Positions 16,794 through 24,958 of a stretch of DNA of 64,000 nt are shown one piece after another. Every line of letters starts with the position of its first letter. Positions within the stretch are counted from its first letter, which is position 1. The notes beneath the pieces were generated by a model. The model worked only from the letters and a program-made list of their open reading frames with translations, had not been told where the DNA came from and did no database searches. A program made the translations under genes and the position numbers. Source of the DNA: Jeongeupia wiesaeckerbachi (GTDB lineage Bacteria; Pseudomonadota; Gammaproteobacteria; Burkholderiales; Chitinibacteraceae); assembly GCF_050916355.1 (NCBI RefSeq), contig NZ_CP136946.1, forward strand, positions 2,170,001-2,234,000, in the 5' to 3' direction.

Positions 16794-17393
16794 ATGCCGT
16801 ACCAAACACTTCGCACGCTGTTGTTGCTTTTGTTGATGGGGCTGCCGGCCGCGGCGATGGCCCACGTCGGTCTGGGTGATCTGTCCGGCGGATTCAGGAC
16901 CGGATTCCTGCATCCGGTTTCGGGGCTGGATCACGTGATCGCCATGGTGGCGGTCGGGATCTGGGGTGCACAACTGGGGCGCCCGGCCATCTGGATGCTG
17001 CCGGTGACGTTTCCGCTGGTGATGACCGTTGGCGGGGTCATGGGCGTGTTGGGCCTATCGCTGCCAGGGGTCGAAGTCGGCATCGCGCTGTCGGCGCTGG
17101 TGCTCGGCGCGATGATCGCCTTCGCGCTGCGGCCACCGTTATGGCTGGCCGGCGTGATCGTCGCGCTGTTCGCGATCTGCCACGGCTATGCGCACGGTGC
17201 CGAGCTGCCCGAATCGGCCAACCCGCTGACCTTTGCCGTCGGCTTCGTCCTGGCGACCGGGCTGCTGCATGCCTGCGGGATTGCCCTGGGCGTGCTGTAC
17301 CAGTGGCGAGCCGGCCGTTACGCGCTGCGATTCGGCGGCACGGCGATTGCGCTGGGCGGCGTGTATTTCCTCAATCTCGCGATCGCGGGCTGA
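16794..17393 (+). CDS. HupE/UreJ family membrane protein
   Basis: A 199-residue protein with an N-terminal signal-like segment ending in MAHVG and about six membrane helices. The family signature is present: FLHPVSGLDHVIAMVAVG near the start and ICHGYAHGAELP in the second half, both rich in His. HupE/UreJ proteins are thought to carry nickel or cobalt for hydrogenase or urease, but no such enzyme is encoded here. It is the third gene of the DUF4331 operon, followed after 2 bp by a second HupE-like gene. Confidence 0.9.
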   Translation: MPYQTLRTLLLLLLMGLPAAAMAHVGLGDLSGGFRTGFLHPVSGLDHVIAMVAVGIWGAQLGRPAIWMLPVTFPLVMTVGGVMGVLGLSLPGVEVGIALSALVLGAMIAFALRPPLWLAGVIVALFAICHGYAHGAELPESANPLTFAVGFVLATGLLHACGIALGVLYQWRAGRYALRFGGTAIALGGVYFLNLAIAG

Positions 17394-17395
17394 CC

Positions 17396-18004
17396 ATGCG
17401 CCACGTTCCGACGCTTGCCGCGCTGCTTTTGCCGGGACTGTGGCCGGCGATGGCGAACGCCCACGCGGCCTTTGCCGGTGCCGGCGATTTCTATGCCGGC
17501 GCCCTGCATCCGCTGACGTCGCCCGAACATGTGATGCTGCTGCTGGCGCTGGGCCTGCTCGCGGGCCAGAACGGTCGCCAGCGTGCGGCCTTTCTGCTGG
17601 CGGTGTTTCCGCTTGCGGTGCTGGCGGGGGCGGTGCTGGCGCAGTATTGGCCGGCGCCGCCGTACTGGTATGCCGTCAATGTGGTGAGCGCCATTGTCAC
17701 CGGCGTGTTGCTGGCGCTGGCCCGGCCCTTGCCGCGCGTGCTGCTGGGCGGGGTGGAGGCGTCTGCCGGCCTGGCTTTCGGCATTGCCAACGGCGCGGCG
17801 ATCGAAGGGCAGATGCTGGCGAGTGCCTTTGTTCCCGGCATCGTGATCGTGGCGTTTCTGGCGCTGGCGTATCTGATGGCCGCCGGCGATGCACTGCCGC
17901 GCCGGGGCTGGGTTGCCGTGGCGCTGCGCGTGGCCGGCAGCTGGACCGTGGCCATTGGCGTGCTGGTGCTGAGCCTGGCCGACCGGCAGTGGGGGCAATC
18001 ATGA
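17396..18004 (+). CDS. Second HupE/UreJ-like membrane protein
   Basis: A 202-residue hydrophobic protein starting at ATG 17396, 2 bp after the first hupE stop; an upstream extension of the frame overlaps that gene and is not used. It has a leader ending in ANAHAAF, the motif LHPLTSPEHVMLLLALGLLAG (a variant of HPxxGxDH with Glu-His) and about six helices. It looks like a diverged HupE paralog. The stop overlaps the next start as ATGA, so translation is coupled. The metal or other substrate is not known. Confidence 0.82.
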   Translation: MRHVPTLAALLLPGLWPAMANAHAAFAGAGDFYAGALHPLTSPEHVMLLLALGLLAGQNGRQRAAFLLAVFPLAVLAGAVLAQYWPAPPYWYAVNVVSAIVTGVLLALARPLPRVLLGGVEASAGLAFGIANGAAIEGQMLASAFVPGIVIVAFLALAYLMAAGDALPRRGWVAVALRVAGSWTVAIGVLVLSLADRQWGQS

Positions 18005-19197
18005 TGCGGCATGTGCTTGTTCATTGCGGACTGCTGCTGTGCCTGCTGGGTATACCGTCGGCAAGGGCCGAGCCGTTCCGGCCGCATGCTGATGCGCAGG
18101 TCATCGAAATCCTGCCCCGGCGCGATAACGATGCGCTGAATGCCGGGATCGCCCGACTGCGCTTGCAACTGAACGCCGCGCCGACCGATTTCGCCATTGC
18201 CGGGCAACTGGCCGGGCTGCACCTGAAGCGCTTTCGCCGAGACGGCGATCCGCGTGATCTCGGCCAGGCCGATGCGCTGATCGCGCCGTGGCTGAACGGC
18301 CGTGACCCGCCGGCAACGGCGCTGCTGCTGCATGCCAGCGTGCAACAAAGCAATCACCGGTTTGCCGCGGCGCTCGCCAGTCTGGATAGCGCAATGCGCA
18401 AATCACCCGGTGATCCGCAGGCCTTGCTGATGCGCGCGGGCATCCTTCAAGTGCAGGGAAAATACGCCGACGCCCGGCAAAGCTGTGGCGCGATGCTGCT
18501 GCAGAATGCCGCGCTGGCCGGCGTGTGTCTGGCCAATGTCAGCGCGGTCAGCGGTCAGCCTGAGCAGGCGCTGGCCTTGCTGCGGCGAATGGCTGCACAG
18601 GCCGGTGACGGGGATGCAGCGAATGCGTGGGTGATGGCCAGCATCGGCGAAACCGCTGCCTCGCTGGGGCTGGCCGGTCAGGCCGAGGACGCCTTTCGCA
18701 AGGGCTTGCGCGCCCATCCGGATGACGCCTACCTGAAAACGGCAATGGCGGACTTTCTGCTTGAGCACCGCCGACCGCGCGAGGTCATCGCCTTGCTGGC
18801 GGGCGACGCGCGCAATGACAACCTGCTGTTGCGGCTGACCATGGCCGAGCAGCAACTGGGCGACGCCAACACCCGAACCCATATCGCCGAGCTGCAGGCG
18901 CGCTTTGCCGCCGCGGCCGAACGCGGCGACCGGGTGCATCTGCGCGAGGAGGCGATGTTCCGCCTTGTGCTGCTGAATCAGGCCGAAGCGGCGCTGCAGC
19001 TGGCGAAGGCCAACTGGGCGGTGCAGAAGGAGGTCGCCGATTGCCGCATTCTCCTGGCCGCCGCGCTGGCCGCCCGCCAGCCGGCGGCGGCGCGTCCGGC
19101 GCTCGAATGGCTGGCCACGGCCCGCTTGCGCGCGCCGGCCTTGCTGGCGCTGCAGCACAGCTTGCAGGGCAAGCCGGCCGCGAGGGCACGATCATGA
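18001..19197 (+). CDS. Exported tetratricopeptide-repeat protein
   Basis: A 398-residue protein beginning with a signal peptide (VLVHCGLLLCLLGIPSARA, cleavage about residue 24) and then about 300 residues of helical repeats that fit TPR units, for example ALASLDSAMRKSPGDPQALLMRAGILQVQGKYADA and AGQAEDAFRKGLRAHPDDAYL. Such proteins act as periplasmic scaffolds. Start and stop both overlap neighbouring genes by 4 bp (ATGA), tying it to the two flanking HupE-like genes. The partner may be the DUF4331 protein or the HupE/UreJ_2 protein; this is inference. Confidence 0.8.
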   Translation: MMRHVLVHCGLLLCLLGIPSARAEPFRPHADAQVIEILPRRDNDALNAGIARLRLQLNAAPTDFAIAGQLAGLHLKRFRRDGDPRDLGQADALIAPWLNGRDPPATALLLHASVQQSNHRFAAALASLDSAMRKSPGDPQALLMRAGILQVQGKYADARQSCGAMLLQNAALAGVCLANVSAVSGQPEQALALLRRMAAQAGDGDAANAWVMASIGETAASLGLAGQAEDAFRKGLRAHPDDAYLKTAMADFLLEHRRPREVIALLAGDARNDNLLLRLTMAEQQLGDANTRTHIAELQARFAAAAERGDRVHLREEAMFRLVLLNQAEAALQLAKANWAVQKEVADCRILLAAALAARQPAAARPALEWLATARLRAPALLALQHSLQGKPAARARS

Positions 19198-20321
19198 TGC
19201 CGCGCTGGATCGGCCTGCTGCTGGGCTGCTGTTTGCTGCTGCTCCCGCCGCTGGCGCTGGCGCACAAACCGAGCGACAGCTATCTGACGCTGACCGTGCA
19301 GGGCCAGACGGTGCAAGGGCGCTGGGATATCGCGCTACGCGATCTGGACAACGCGCTGCTGCTCGATGCCGACGGCAACGGCCAGCTGACCTGGGGCGAG
19401 ATCAAGGTGCGCGAGCGCGACATCGGCAGCTACGCGCTGGCGCGGCTGGCGCTGAGCGCCGGCGGGCAGGCATGCGGGCTGCAGCCGCGAGATATGCTGA
19501 TCGATCACCACACCGACGGCGCCTATGCGGTGCTGATGTTCAACGCCCGCTGCGCGCAGCCGCCGACAGGGCTGGGCATCGGCTACCGGCTGTTTGCCGA
19601 TCTGGACACCCTGCACAAGGGGCTGGTGCAGGTGGTCAACGACGGGGCGATTGCCACGGCGATTCTCGGTCTGGAGCACCCGGAGGAGGTGCTCGAGCTG
19701 CAGGGCAAGTCGCTGCTCAGCGTGCTCGGCGATTTCATGCTCGAAGGCGTCTGGCATATCTGGCGCGGTGTCGATCACGCGCTGTTCCTGATTGCCTTGC
19801 TGCTGCCGGCGTCGTGGGTTGCCAGTGGTCGGGGCTGGCAGCCGGTGGGCTCGGTACGGCCGGTGCTGGTCGAGCTGCTGCGCATCGTCACCGCGTTTAC
19901 CGCCGCGCACGCCATCACGCTGAGTCTGGCGACGTTCAAGCTCATCAGCCTGCCGGGCGCGGTGGTCGAAATCGGCATTGCCATTACCATCTTGCTGACG
20001 GCGCTCAACAATCTGTATCCGGTCGTGCAGCGACGTTTGTGGCTGGTGGCCTTTGTATTCGGGCTGATCCACGGCTTTGGCTTTGCCAACGTGCTTGTCG
20101 GCATGGCACTGCCTCCGGCGCATCTGGCCGTGGCACTGGCGGGTTTCAATATCGGGATCGAATGTGGTCAGCTGGCGCTGGTGCTGCTGGTGTTGCCGGT
20201 GCTGTACCTGTACCGGCGCGAGCGCGGCTTCAAGTCGGCCGCGCTGTATGGCGGATCGATCGCGATTGGTGCGTTTGCGATCGTCTGGGTCTGGCAGCGC
20301 AGCGCGCCGCTACTGGCCTGA
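19194..20321 (+). CDS. HupE/UreJ_2-type membrane protein with EF-hand-like loop
   Basis: A 375-residue protein with a signal peptide (LLLLPPLALA before HKPSDSY), an exported domain of about 160 residues and a C-terminal six- to seven-helix membrane domain carrying WRGVDHALFLIALLLPA and GLIHGFGFANVL, the HupE/UreJ_2 signature. In the exported domain residues 58-69 read DADGNGQLTWGE, a canonical 12-residue EF-hand calcium loop by side-chain pattern. The start overlaps the TPR gene stop (ATGA), and this is the last gene of the operon. It could be a transporter whose periplasmic part senses or binds a cation; this is not proven by sequence. Confidence 0.87.
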   Translation: MMPRWIGLLLGCCLLLLPPLALAHKPSDSYLTLTVQGQTVQGRWDIALRDLDNALLLDADGNGQLTWGEIKVRERDIGSYALARLALSAGGQACGLQPRDMLIDHHTDGAYAVLMFNARCAQPPTGLGIGYRLFADLDTLHKGLVQVVNDGAIATAILGLEHPEEVLELQGKSLLSVLGDFMLEGVWHIWRGVDHALFLIALLLPASWVASGRGWQPVGSVRPVLVELLRIVTAFTAAHAITLSLATFKLISLPGAVVEIGIAITILLTALNNLYPVVQRRLWLVAFVFGLIHGFGFANVLVGMALPPAHLAVALAGFNIGIECGQLALVLLVLPVLYLYRRERGFKSAALYGGSIAIGAFAIVWVWQRSAPLLA

Positions 20322-20354
20322 TGCCGCGGCAAGCGGCCTTGCTGTCGACCGCCG

Positions 20355-21377
20355 CTATCGGGGCGGCGGCGGGGAAACCAGCCGTTCGACCGCCGCATCG
20401 ACGCGCTCGGCGTCGAGCTGGTTCAGGCAGTTCATATGTTCAAGCGGGCAGGTGCGCTTGAAGCACGGCGAGCACGACAATTGCAGCGAGACGATCTCGG
20501 CGTGGTCGGTCAGCGGCGGAGTGAAGCCGGGGCTGGACGAGCCGTAGACGGCGGCCAGCGGCACATTCAACGCCGCGGCGACGTGCATCAGCCCCGAGTC
20601 GTTGCAGACGGCGACCATGGCCAGGCTCATCAAGTCGATCGCCTCGGCCAGGCTGGTGCGGCTGGCGAGGTTGATCACGCCCGGGGCCAGCGCCTCGATT
20701 TCGCCGGCGATCTCGGCATCCTTGTTCGAGCCGAACAGCCAGACCTGCTCGCCGCGCGCCATCCGCTGGCGGGCGAATTCGGCGAAGTGCCGCGCCGGCC
20801 AGCGCTTGGCCGGGCCGTATTCGGCGCCCGGGCAACAGGCGACGATGGGCTTGGCGGTATCGAGGCCGAGCTTGGCCAGCGTTGCCGCGCGCGCGGCCGG
20901 GTCGATTTTCAGCTGCGGAAAGTGGCGGCCAGCCGGCAAGGGCGCGCCATCGACCACGGCCAGCGCGACGAAGCGTTCGACCATTTTCGGATAGCGATCC
21001 TTGTCGAGCCGGCGCCAGTCGTTCAAGAGGCCGTAGCGCGATTCACCGAGCCAGCCGGTGCGGACAGGGATGCCGGCAAAGGCCGGCACCAGCGCGCTCT
21101 TCAGTGAATTGGGCAGCAGGATCGCCTGATCGTAGCCGCGCGCCTTCAGCTCGCGGCCGATCGCCCAGCGCTTTTTCAGCGCCAGTTCGCCATGGCCGAA
21201 GGGGTTGTCGATCGCATTGCGGATCTCCGGCATCCGCGCGTGCACCGGCCGTGTCCACGCCGGGGCGAGCACGTCGATGGCGATGCCGGGATGCTGGCGC
21301 TGCAGTTCGGCGTAGAGCGGCTGCGCCATGATGGCGTCGCCGACCCAGGCGGGCGCGACGATCAGGATTTGCTTCAT
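20355..21377 (-). CDS. waaF: Lipopolysaccharide heptosyltransferase II
   Basis: Adds the second heptose to the LPS inner core, at the cytoplasmic face of the inner membrane. The product (340 residues from ATG 21377) begins with ILIVAPAWVGDAIMAQPLY, typical of GT9 enzymes, and has the family motifs ARHFAEFA, VCNDSGLMHVAAALNVPLAAVYG and the C-terminal SCSPCFKRTCPLEHMNCL with its Cys cluster. Length is normal. Its start lies 2 bp after the cupin gene stop, so the two share a transcript. The gene ends 33 bp from the convergent HupE/UreJ_2 gene. Confidence 0.94.
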   Translation of the reverse strand: MKQILIVAPAWVGDAIMAQPLYAELQRQHPGIAIDVLAPAWTRPVHARMPEIRNAIDNPFGHGELALKKRWAIGRELKARGYDQAILLPNSLKSALVPAFAGIPVRTGWLGESRYGLLNDWRRLDKDRYPKMVERFVALAVVDGAPLPAGRHFPQLKIDPAARAATLAKLGLDTAKPIVACCPGAEYGPAKRWPARHFAEFARQRMARGEQVWLFGSNKDAEIAGEIEALAPGVINLASRTSLAEAIDLMSLAMVAVCNDSGLMHVAAALNVPLAAVYGSSSPGFTPPLTDHAEIVSLQLSCSPCFKRTCPLEHMNCLNQLDAERVDAAVERLVSPPPPR

Positions 21378-21379
21378 CG

Positions 21380-21739
21380 TTAACAACTCTCGGTAAGCGG
21401 TACTGGCACGCGGTCATCGTGCGATGGCGGCTGCGAAACGACCAGGAAGCGCGCGTCGACGTCGCCACGGTTTGCAACAAGGTGGGGCAGTGTCGGCGCG
21501 ATCTCGAGCCCTTGCCGCGCCACCAGCCGATGGACGATGCCATCGACTTCGATCGTCAGCGCGCCGTCGAGCACGTAGAAAAACTGCCGCGCTCGGGCAT
21601 GGGCATGACGTGCCTCAGCGCCGCCGGGCGGCACGCGTTCCTCGATGACCGACAACCCGGCTTGCTGCACCAGATGCCAGCCGTCGCACCCACCACCCCA
21701 TTGGTAGTGTTCGGCATTCGAAGTATCGATCACGCTCAT
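21380..21739 (-). CDS. Cupin-domain protein
   Basis: A 119-residue single-domain cupin. Both cupin motifs are visible: RHAHARARQFFYVLDGALTIEVDG (motif 1, metal-binding His and Glu-equivalent) and GLEIAPTLPHLVANRG (motif 2). I start at ATG 21739, because the frame further upstream runs through the palindromic terminator. It lies directly before waaF. Related small cupins are annotated as mannose-6-phosphate isomerase-like, but no substrate can be assigned. Confidence 0.82.
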   Translation of the reverse strand: MSVIDTSNAEHYQWGGGCDGWHLVQQAGLSVIEERVPPGGAEARHAHARARQFFYVLDGALTIEVDGIVHRLVARQGLEIAPTLPHLVANRGDVDARFLVVSQPPSHDDRVPVPLTESC

Positions 21740-21767
21740 GTTGCGTTCCGCATGTTGATGCCACAAA

Positions 21768-21797
21768 CGACAAAGCGGCGCATGCGCCGCTTTGTCG
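21768..21797. terminator. 30-bp perfect palindrome between the zinc-finger and cupin genes
   Basis: A 13-bp stem closed by CATG (CGACAAAGCGGCG on the left arm) makes the whole 30 bp self-complementary. In minus orientation it is followed by TTTGTGG. It most likely ends the ilvE-zinc-finger transcript ahead of the cupin gene. Confidence 0.65.
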
Positions 21798-21812
21798 ATG
21801 TGTCCAAGGCAG

Positions 21813-21957
21813 GAAGCTGAGCGAGTGGGCCAGCGAGCCAAAGCAGATCGTTTGCGCCCGAAGCGCGGAAACCGGAATGGACATGCAAGTCCATGAGGAT
21901 TTCGAGCATCGGACGAAAACGAGCTGCACAGGCGCAGCGGCTCAATCGCTTAGCTTA
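21813..21957. repeat. MITE-like element of about 145 bp with imperfect terminal inverted repeats
   Basis: The ends (21813-21831 and 21939-21957) match in about 15 of 19 positions when one is reversed (AAGCTGAGCGA against AAGCTAAGCGA). The centre has a palindrome ATGGAC-N6-GTCCAT. The right end contains the TAA of the zinc-finger gene. The element has no reading frame of its own; the open frame EILMDLHVHSGF is a by-product. It differs in sequence from the 139-bp element at 8780 but has a similar size and placement. Confidence 0.5.
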
Positions 21958-22155
21958 GTGGCCCTTGATGACTTCGCCGGCTTTGAGGCGATAGTGGGTA
22001 CCACAGTACGGGCACAGGCCTTCGCCGGTCTTGGCCAGGTCGATGAACACGCGCGGGTGCGAATTCCACGACACCATGTTCGGCATCGGACAGTGCAGCG
22101 GCAGATCGTGGGCGGTGACTTCGATCTGGGTCTGGGTGTTTTCGTGTTGTTGCAT
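21955..22155 (-). CDS. Zinc-finger (zf-CHCC) domain protein
   Basis: A 66-residue protein whose C-terminal half matches the zf-CHCC domain: a first ligand Cys in LHCPMP, then HPRVFIDLA and CPYCGTHYRLKAG. The fold is shared with the NDUFS6-type accessory subunit of complex I. AGGAA sits 8 nt before ATG 22155. It follows ilvE after 15 bp in the same operon. The biochemical role of free-standing bacterial members is not clear. Confidence 0.88.
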   Translation of the reverse strand: MQQHENTQTQIEVTAHDLPLHCPMPNMVSWNSHPRVFIDLAKTGEGLCPYCGTHYRLKAGEVIKGH

Positions 22156-22170
22156 CTTGGTGTTCCTGAA

Positions 22171-23091
22171 TCAGGCCAGCGTCAGCCATTCGGCACGCTT
22201 GGCGTCGCGGCCCTGGACGATGTCGAAATAACGCTTCTGGATTTCCGCGGTGATCGGGCCGCGCGAGCCGGCGCCGATTTCACGGTTGTCGAGTTCGCGG
22301 ATCGGCGTGACTTCGGCGGCGGTGCCGGTGAAGAACGCTTCGTCGGCGATGTAGATCTCGTCGCGGGTGATGCGCTTCTCGATCACCTGCAGGCCCATTT
22401 CGGTGGCGATCTCGAACACCGTGTTGCGGGTGATGCCGTCGAGGCACGAGGTCAGGTCCGGCGTGTACAGCTTGCCCTTGCGCACGACGAAGATGTTCTC
22501 GCCGGAGCCCTCGGCCACGTAGCCGTCGACGTCGAGCAGCAGCGCTTCGTCGTAACCGTCGCGCACCGCTTCGGTGTTGGCGAGGATCGAGTTCATGTAA
22601 TTGCCGTTGGCCTTGGCCTTGCACATCGTGATGTTGACGTGATGGCGGGTGAAGCTCGAGGTCTTGACGCGGATACCGCGCTCGATGCCTTCGGCGCCGA
22701 GATAAGCACCCCATGGCCAGGCGGCGACGATGATGTGCACGTCGTTGGCCGGCGGCGCGACGCCGAGCTTGCCCGAGCCATAGAAGGCCATCGGGCGCAG
22801 ATAACACGACGCCAGCTTGTTTTCACGGACAACGGCCAGCTGCGCGTCGTTCAGCTCTTCCTTGCCGAACGGCAGGTTCATGCCGAGGATCTTGGCCGAG
22901 TTGAACAGCCGGTCGGTGTGATCCTGCAGCCGGAAAATCGCCGCGCCCTTGTCGGTTTCGTAGGCACGCACGCCTTCGAACACGCCCATGCCGTAATGCA
23001 GGGTGTGGGTCAGCACATGCGTGGTCGCTTCGCGCCACGGGACCAGTTTGCCGTCATACCAGATGACGCCGTCGCGGTCAGCCATCGACAT
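22171..23091 (-). CDS. ilvE: Branched-chain amino-acid aminotransferase
   Basis: PLP-dependent last step of valine, leucine and isoleucine synthesis. The 306 residues show the fold-type IV pattern: LHYGMGVFEGVRAYET near the N-terminus, the PLP-lysine region NITMCKAKANGNYMNS, and EGSGENIFVV and GITRNTV in the second half. AGGAG lies 7 nt before ATG 23091. It is followed by the zf-CHCC gene in an operon. Length and motifs are standard. Confidence 0.96.
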   Translation of the reverse strand: MSMADRDGVIWYDGKLVPWREATTHVLTHTLHYGMGVFEGVRAYETDKGAAIFRLQDHTDRLFNSAKILGMNLPFGKEELNDAQLAVVRENKLASCYLRPMAFYGSGKLGVAPPANDVHIIVAAWPWGAYLGAEGIERGIRVKTSSFTRHHVNITMCKAKANGNYMNSILANTEAVRDGYDEALLLDVDGYVAEGSGENIFVVRKGKLYTPDLTSCLDGITRNTVFEIATEMGLQVIEKRITRDEIYIADEAFFTGTAAEVTPIRELDNREIGAGSRGPITAEIQKRYFDIVQGRDAKRAEWLTLA

Positions 23092-23250
23092 AGGTGTTCT
23101 CCTGCGAATTCGGGGGCGTAAAGGTGAAAATTGTAGCCGAAAAGTGCGGCTTTCAGCGAGCCGTGTGCGGCATCGCCCGGCAGCCGGACCCTCGCGGGGC
23201 GGGCACGGCGGCCCGCGCGTTCAAAGGTGCGCTGTTGCCGCTTGATGGTA

Positions 23251-24123
23251 TTACAGCTGGTCGAGCGGAATTTTCAGGTAGCGGGTGCCATTGCCTTCGG
23301 GCGCGGGGAGCTGGCCGGCACGCAGGTTGACCTGGATCGCCGGCAGCATCAGCAGCGGGATGTCGAGCGTTGCATCGCGCTGCTGCCTGAGTGCGACAAA
23401 GGCCGCGCGGGATATGCCGTCGCGCAGGTGGATATTGCTGGCGCGCTGCTCGGCGACGGTACACGCGCTCTGCGGCGCGCGGCCGGCCGGCGGATAGGCG
23501 TGGCACAGGTACAGCCGGGTTTGCGGCGGCAGCGCGAACAGCCGCTGGATCGAGTCATACAGTGCGCCGGCATCGCCACCGGGAAAGTCGCAGCGCGCGG
23601 TGCCGACGTCGGGCATGAACAGCGTGTCGCCGACGAAGACCGCATCGCCGATCCGGTAGGCGAGATCGGCCGGCGTGTGGCCCGGTACGAACAGCGCCTC
23701 GGCCTCGAGTTCGCCGACCTGGAAGGGCTCGCCGTCGGCGAACAGCCGGTCGAACTGGCTACCGTCGAGCGCGGTGTCGGCGTCGAAGTCGAGCAGGCTG
23801 GCAAAGGCCCGCTGCACGTCGCCGATGCGGTTGCCGATCGCGATGCGGCCGCCGGCACGCTCGCGCAGCCACGCCGCCGCCGACAGATGATCGGCATGGG
23901 CGTGGGTTTCGAGTATCCAGACCAGTTTGAGCGAGCGGGCTTCGAGCGCATCGAGCAGTCGCTGGGCCGAGTCATGGCGGATGCGGCCCGCGTTTGCCGC
24001 GTAGTCGAGGACCGGATCGACAATCGCGGCGCTGCCGCCGATGCGGTCGAAGACAAGGTGGCTGATGGTGCCGGTGGTCGTGTCATGAAAACTTTCGATG
24101 TGGGGGCTTTGCATTCCGGTCAT
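23251..24123 (-). CDS. Persulfide dioxygenase-like MBL-fold protein (Blh/ETHE1 type)
   Basis: Likely oxidises glutathione persulfide or related reactive sulfur to sulfite. The 290-residue protein has THAHADH (His74, His76, Asp78, His79) and GHTPADL, and the ETHE1-type DVGTARCDFPGGD that separates this group from glyoxalase II. Start ATG 24123 is preceded by GAGG, and the frame starting upstream at a TTG is not needed. It is divergent from a BigR/SqrR-type repressor and two YeeE/YedE genes across an AT-rich palindrome, the same set as the bigR-blh regulon. Enzymatic function is inferred from motifs and context. Confidence 0.88.
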   Translation of the reverse strand: MTGMQSPHIESFHDTTTGTISHLVFDRIGGSAAIVDPVLDYAANAGRIRHDSAQRLLDALEARSLKLVWILETHAHADHLSAAAWLRERAGGRIAIGNRIGDVQRAFASLLDFDADTALDGSQFDRLFADGEPFQVGELEAEALFVPGHTPADLAYRIGDAVFVGDTLFMPDVGTARCDFPGGDAGALYDSIQRLFALPPQTRLYLCHAYPPAGRAPQSACTVAEQRASNIHLRDGISRAAFVALRQQRDATLDIPLLMLPAIQVNLRAGQLPAPEGNGTRYLKIPLDQL

Positions 24124-24145
24124 CGTGGCCTCGTTGTCGATTTTC

Positions 24146-24170
24146 AATATATTAATATATATAATATTCG
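24146..24170. promoter_or_regulatory. AT-rich palindromic operator between the divergent sulfur genes
   Basis: ATATATTAATATAT (24147-24160) is a perfect 14-bp palindrome in otherwise GC-rich DNA. TATAAT (24160-24165) on the + strand could serve the repressor operon. BigR-type repressors bind AT-rich inverted repeats at such positions, so self-control and control of the dioxygenase-like gene are expected. Confidence 0.7.
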
Positions 24171-24211
24171 TTTATATTGTTTTGCCAGTGACCCCAAGGA
24201 GGCCGTGCATC

Positions 24212-24532
24212 ATGGCACCCGAATCTCCCGATCTTGCCGCGATGCGGATGGCCGCAGGCCGTGCCGTCGACCTGTTGAAAACGCTGGCTAACGAAGACCG
24301 GCTGCTGCTGCTGTGCCAGATGGCGCAGGGCGAACGCAATGTCGGCCAGCTTGAGACCGAACTCGGCATCCAACAGCCGACGCTGTCGCAGCAGTTGGGT
24401 GTTCTGCGGCGGGCCGGGCTGGTGCAGACCCGCAAAGACGGCAAGCAGGTGTTCTACAGCCTAGCCAATGCGGCCGCGATCGCCGTGATCGGTACGCTCT
24501 ACCAGCAGTTTTGCCCCGAGGAGGATGTCTGA
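24212..24532 (+). CDS. ArsR-family persulfide-responsive repressor (BigR/SqrR type)
   Basis: A 106-residue winged-helix protein with the ArsR core LKTLANEDRLLLLCQM...TLSQQLGVLRRAGLVQTRKDGKQVFYSL. It has exactly two cysteines, Cys35 and Cys101, at positions matching the thiol pair of BigR/SqrR that forms a di- or tetrasulfide bridge when reactive sulfur rises; typical metal-site residues are absent. ATG 24212 has AAGGAGG upstream; the frame extending further left is not used. The stop overlaps the next gene (TGATG). The MBL-fold dioxygenase-like gene is divergent. Confidence 0.9.
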   Translation: MAPESPDLAAMRMAAGRAVDLLKTLANEDRLLLLCQMAQGERNVGQLETELGIQQPTLSQQLGVLRRAGLVQTRKDGKQVFYSLANAAAIAVIGTLYQQFCPEEDV

Positions 24533-24957
24533 TGATCGATTGGTATGTCTTTACACCATGGAGCGCGCTGACCGGTGGGGCGCTGATCGGGCTGGCCGCC
24601 AGCCTGCTGGCGCTGGCAAACGGACGGGTTGCCGGCATCAGCGGCATTGTCGGCGGGCTGCTGCAGCGGGGCGAAACGGGCTGGCGTCTGGCCTTTGTCG
24701 GCGGCCTGCTGGCCGCGCCGTGGTTGTACCGGAGCGTGAGTGCGCTGCCGCCGATGCAGTTCGATGCCGGGTGGGGGACGCTGGTCGCCGCCGGCCTGCT
24801 GGTCGGCTTCGGCACCCGACTGGGCTCTGGCTGCACCAGCGGCCATGGCGTCTGTGGCCTGTCGCGGCGGTCGCCGCGTTCGCTGGCGGCGACGCTGACC
24901 TTTATGGGCGCCGGTTTCGCAACCGTGTTCGTCATGCGTCATCTGATCGGAGCCTGA
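24532..24957 (+). CDS. YeeE/YedE family membrane protein, first half (PmpA-like)
   Basis: A 141-residue hydrophobic protein with about four helices and the sulfur-transporter signature GFGTRLGSGCTSGHGVCGLSRRS, in which the Cys residues are thought to pass sulfur atoms. It starts at ATG 24532, overlapping the repressor stop, with GAGGAGG upstream. It forms a split YeeE/YedE pair with the next gene, as in bigR operons (PmpAB). It probably moves thiosulfate or another sulfur species across the inner membrane. Confidence 0.9.
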   Translation: MIDWYVFTPWSALTGGALIGLAASLLALANGRVAGISGIVGGLLQRGETGWRLAFVGGLLAAPWLYRSVSALPPMQFDAGWGTLVAAGLLVGFGTRLGSGCTSGHGVCGLSRRSPRSLAATLTFMGAGFATVFVMRHLIGA

Positions 24958-24958
24958 C

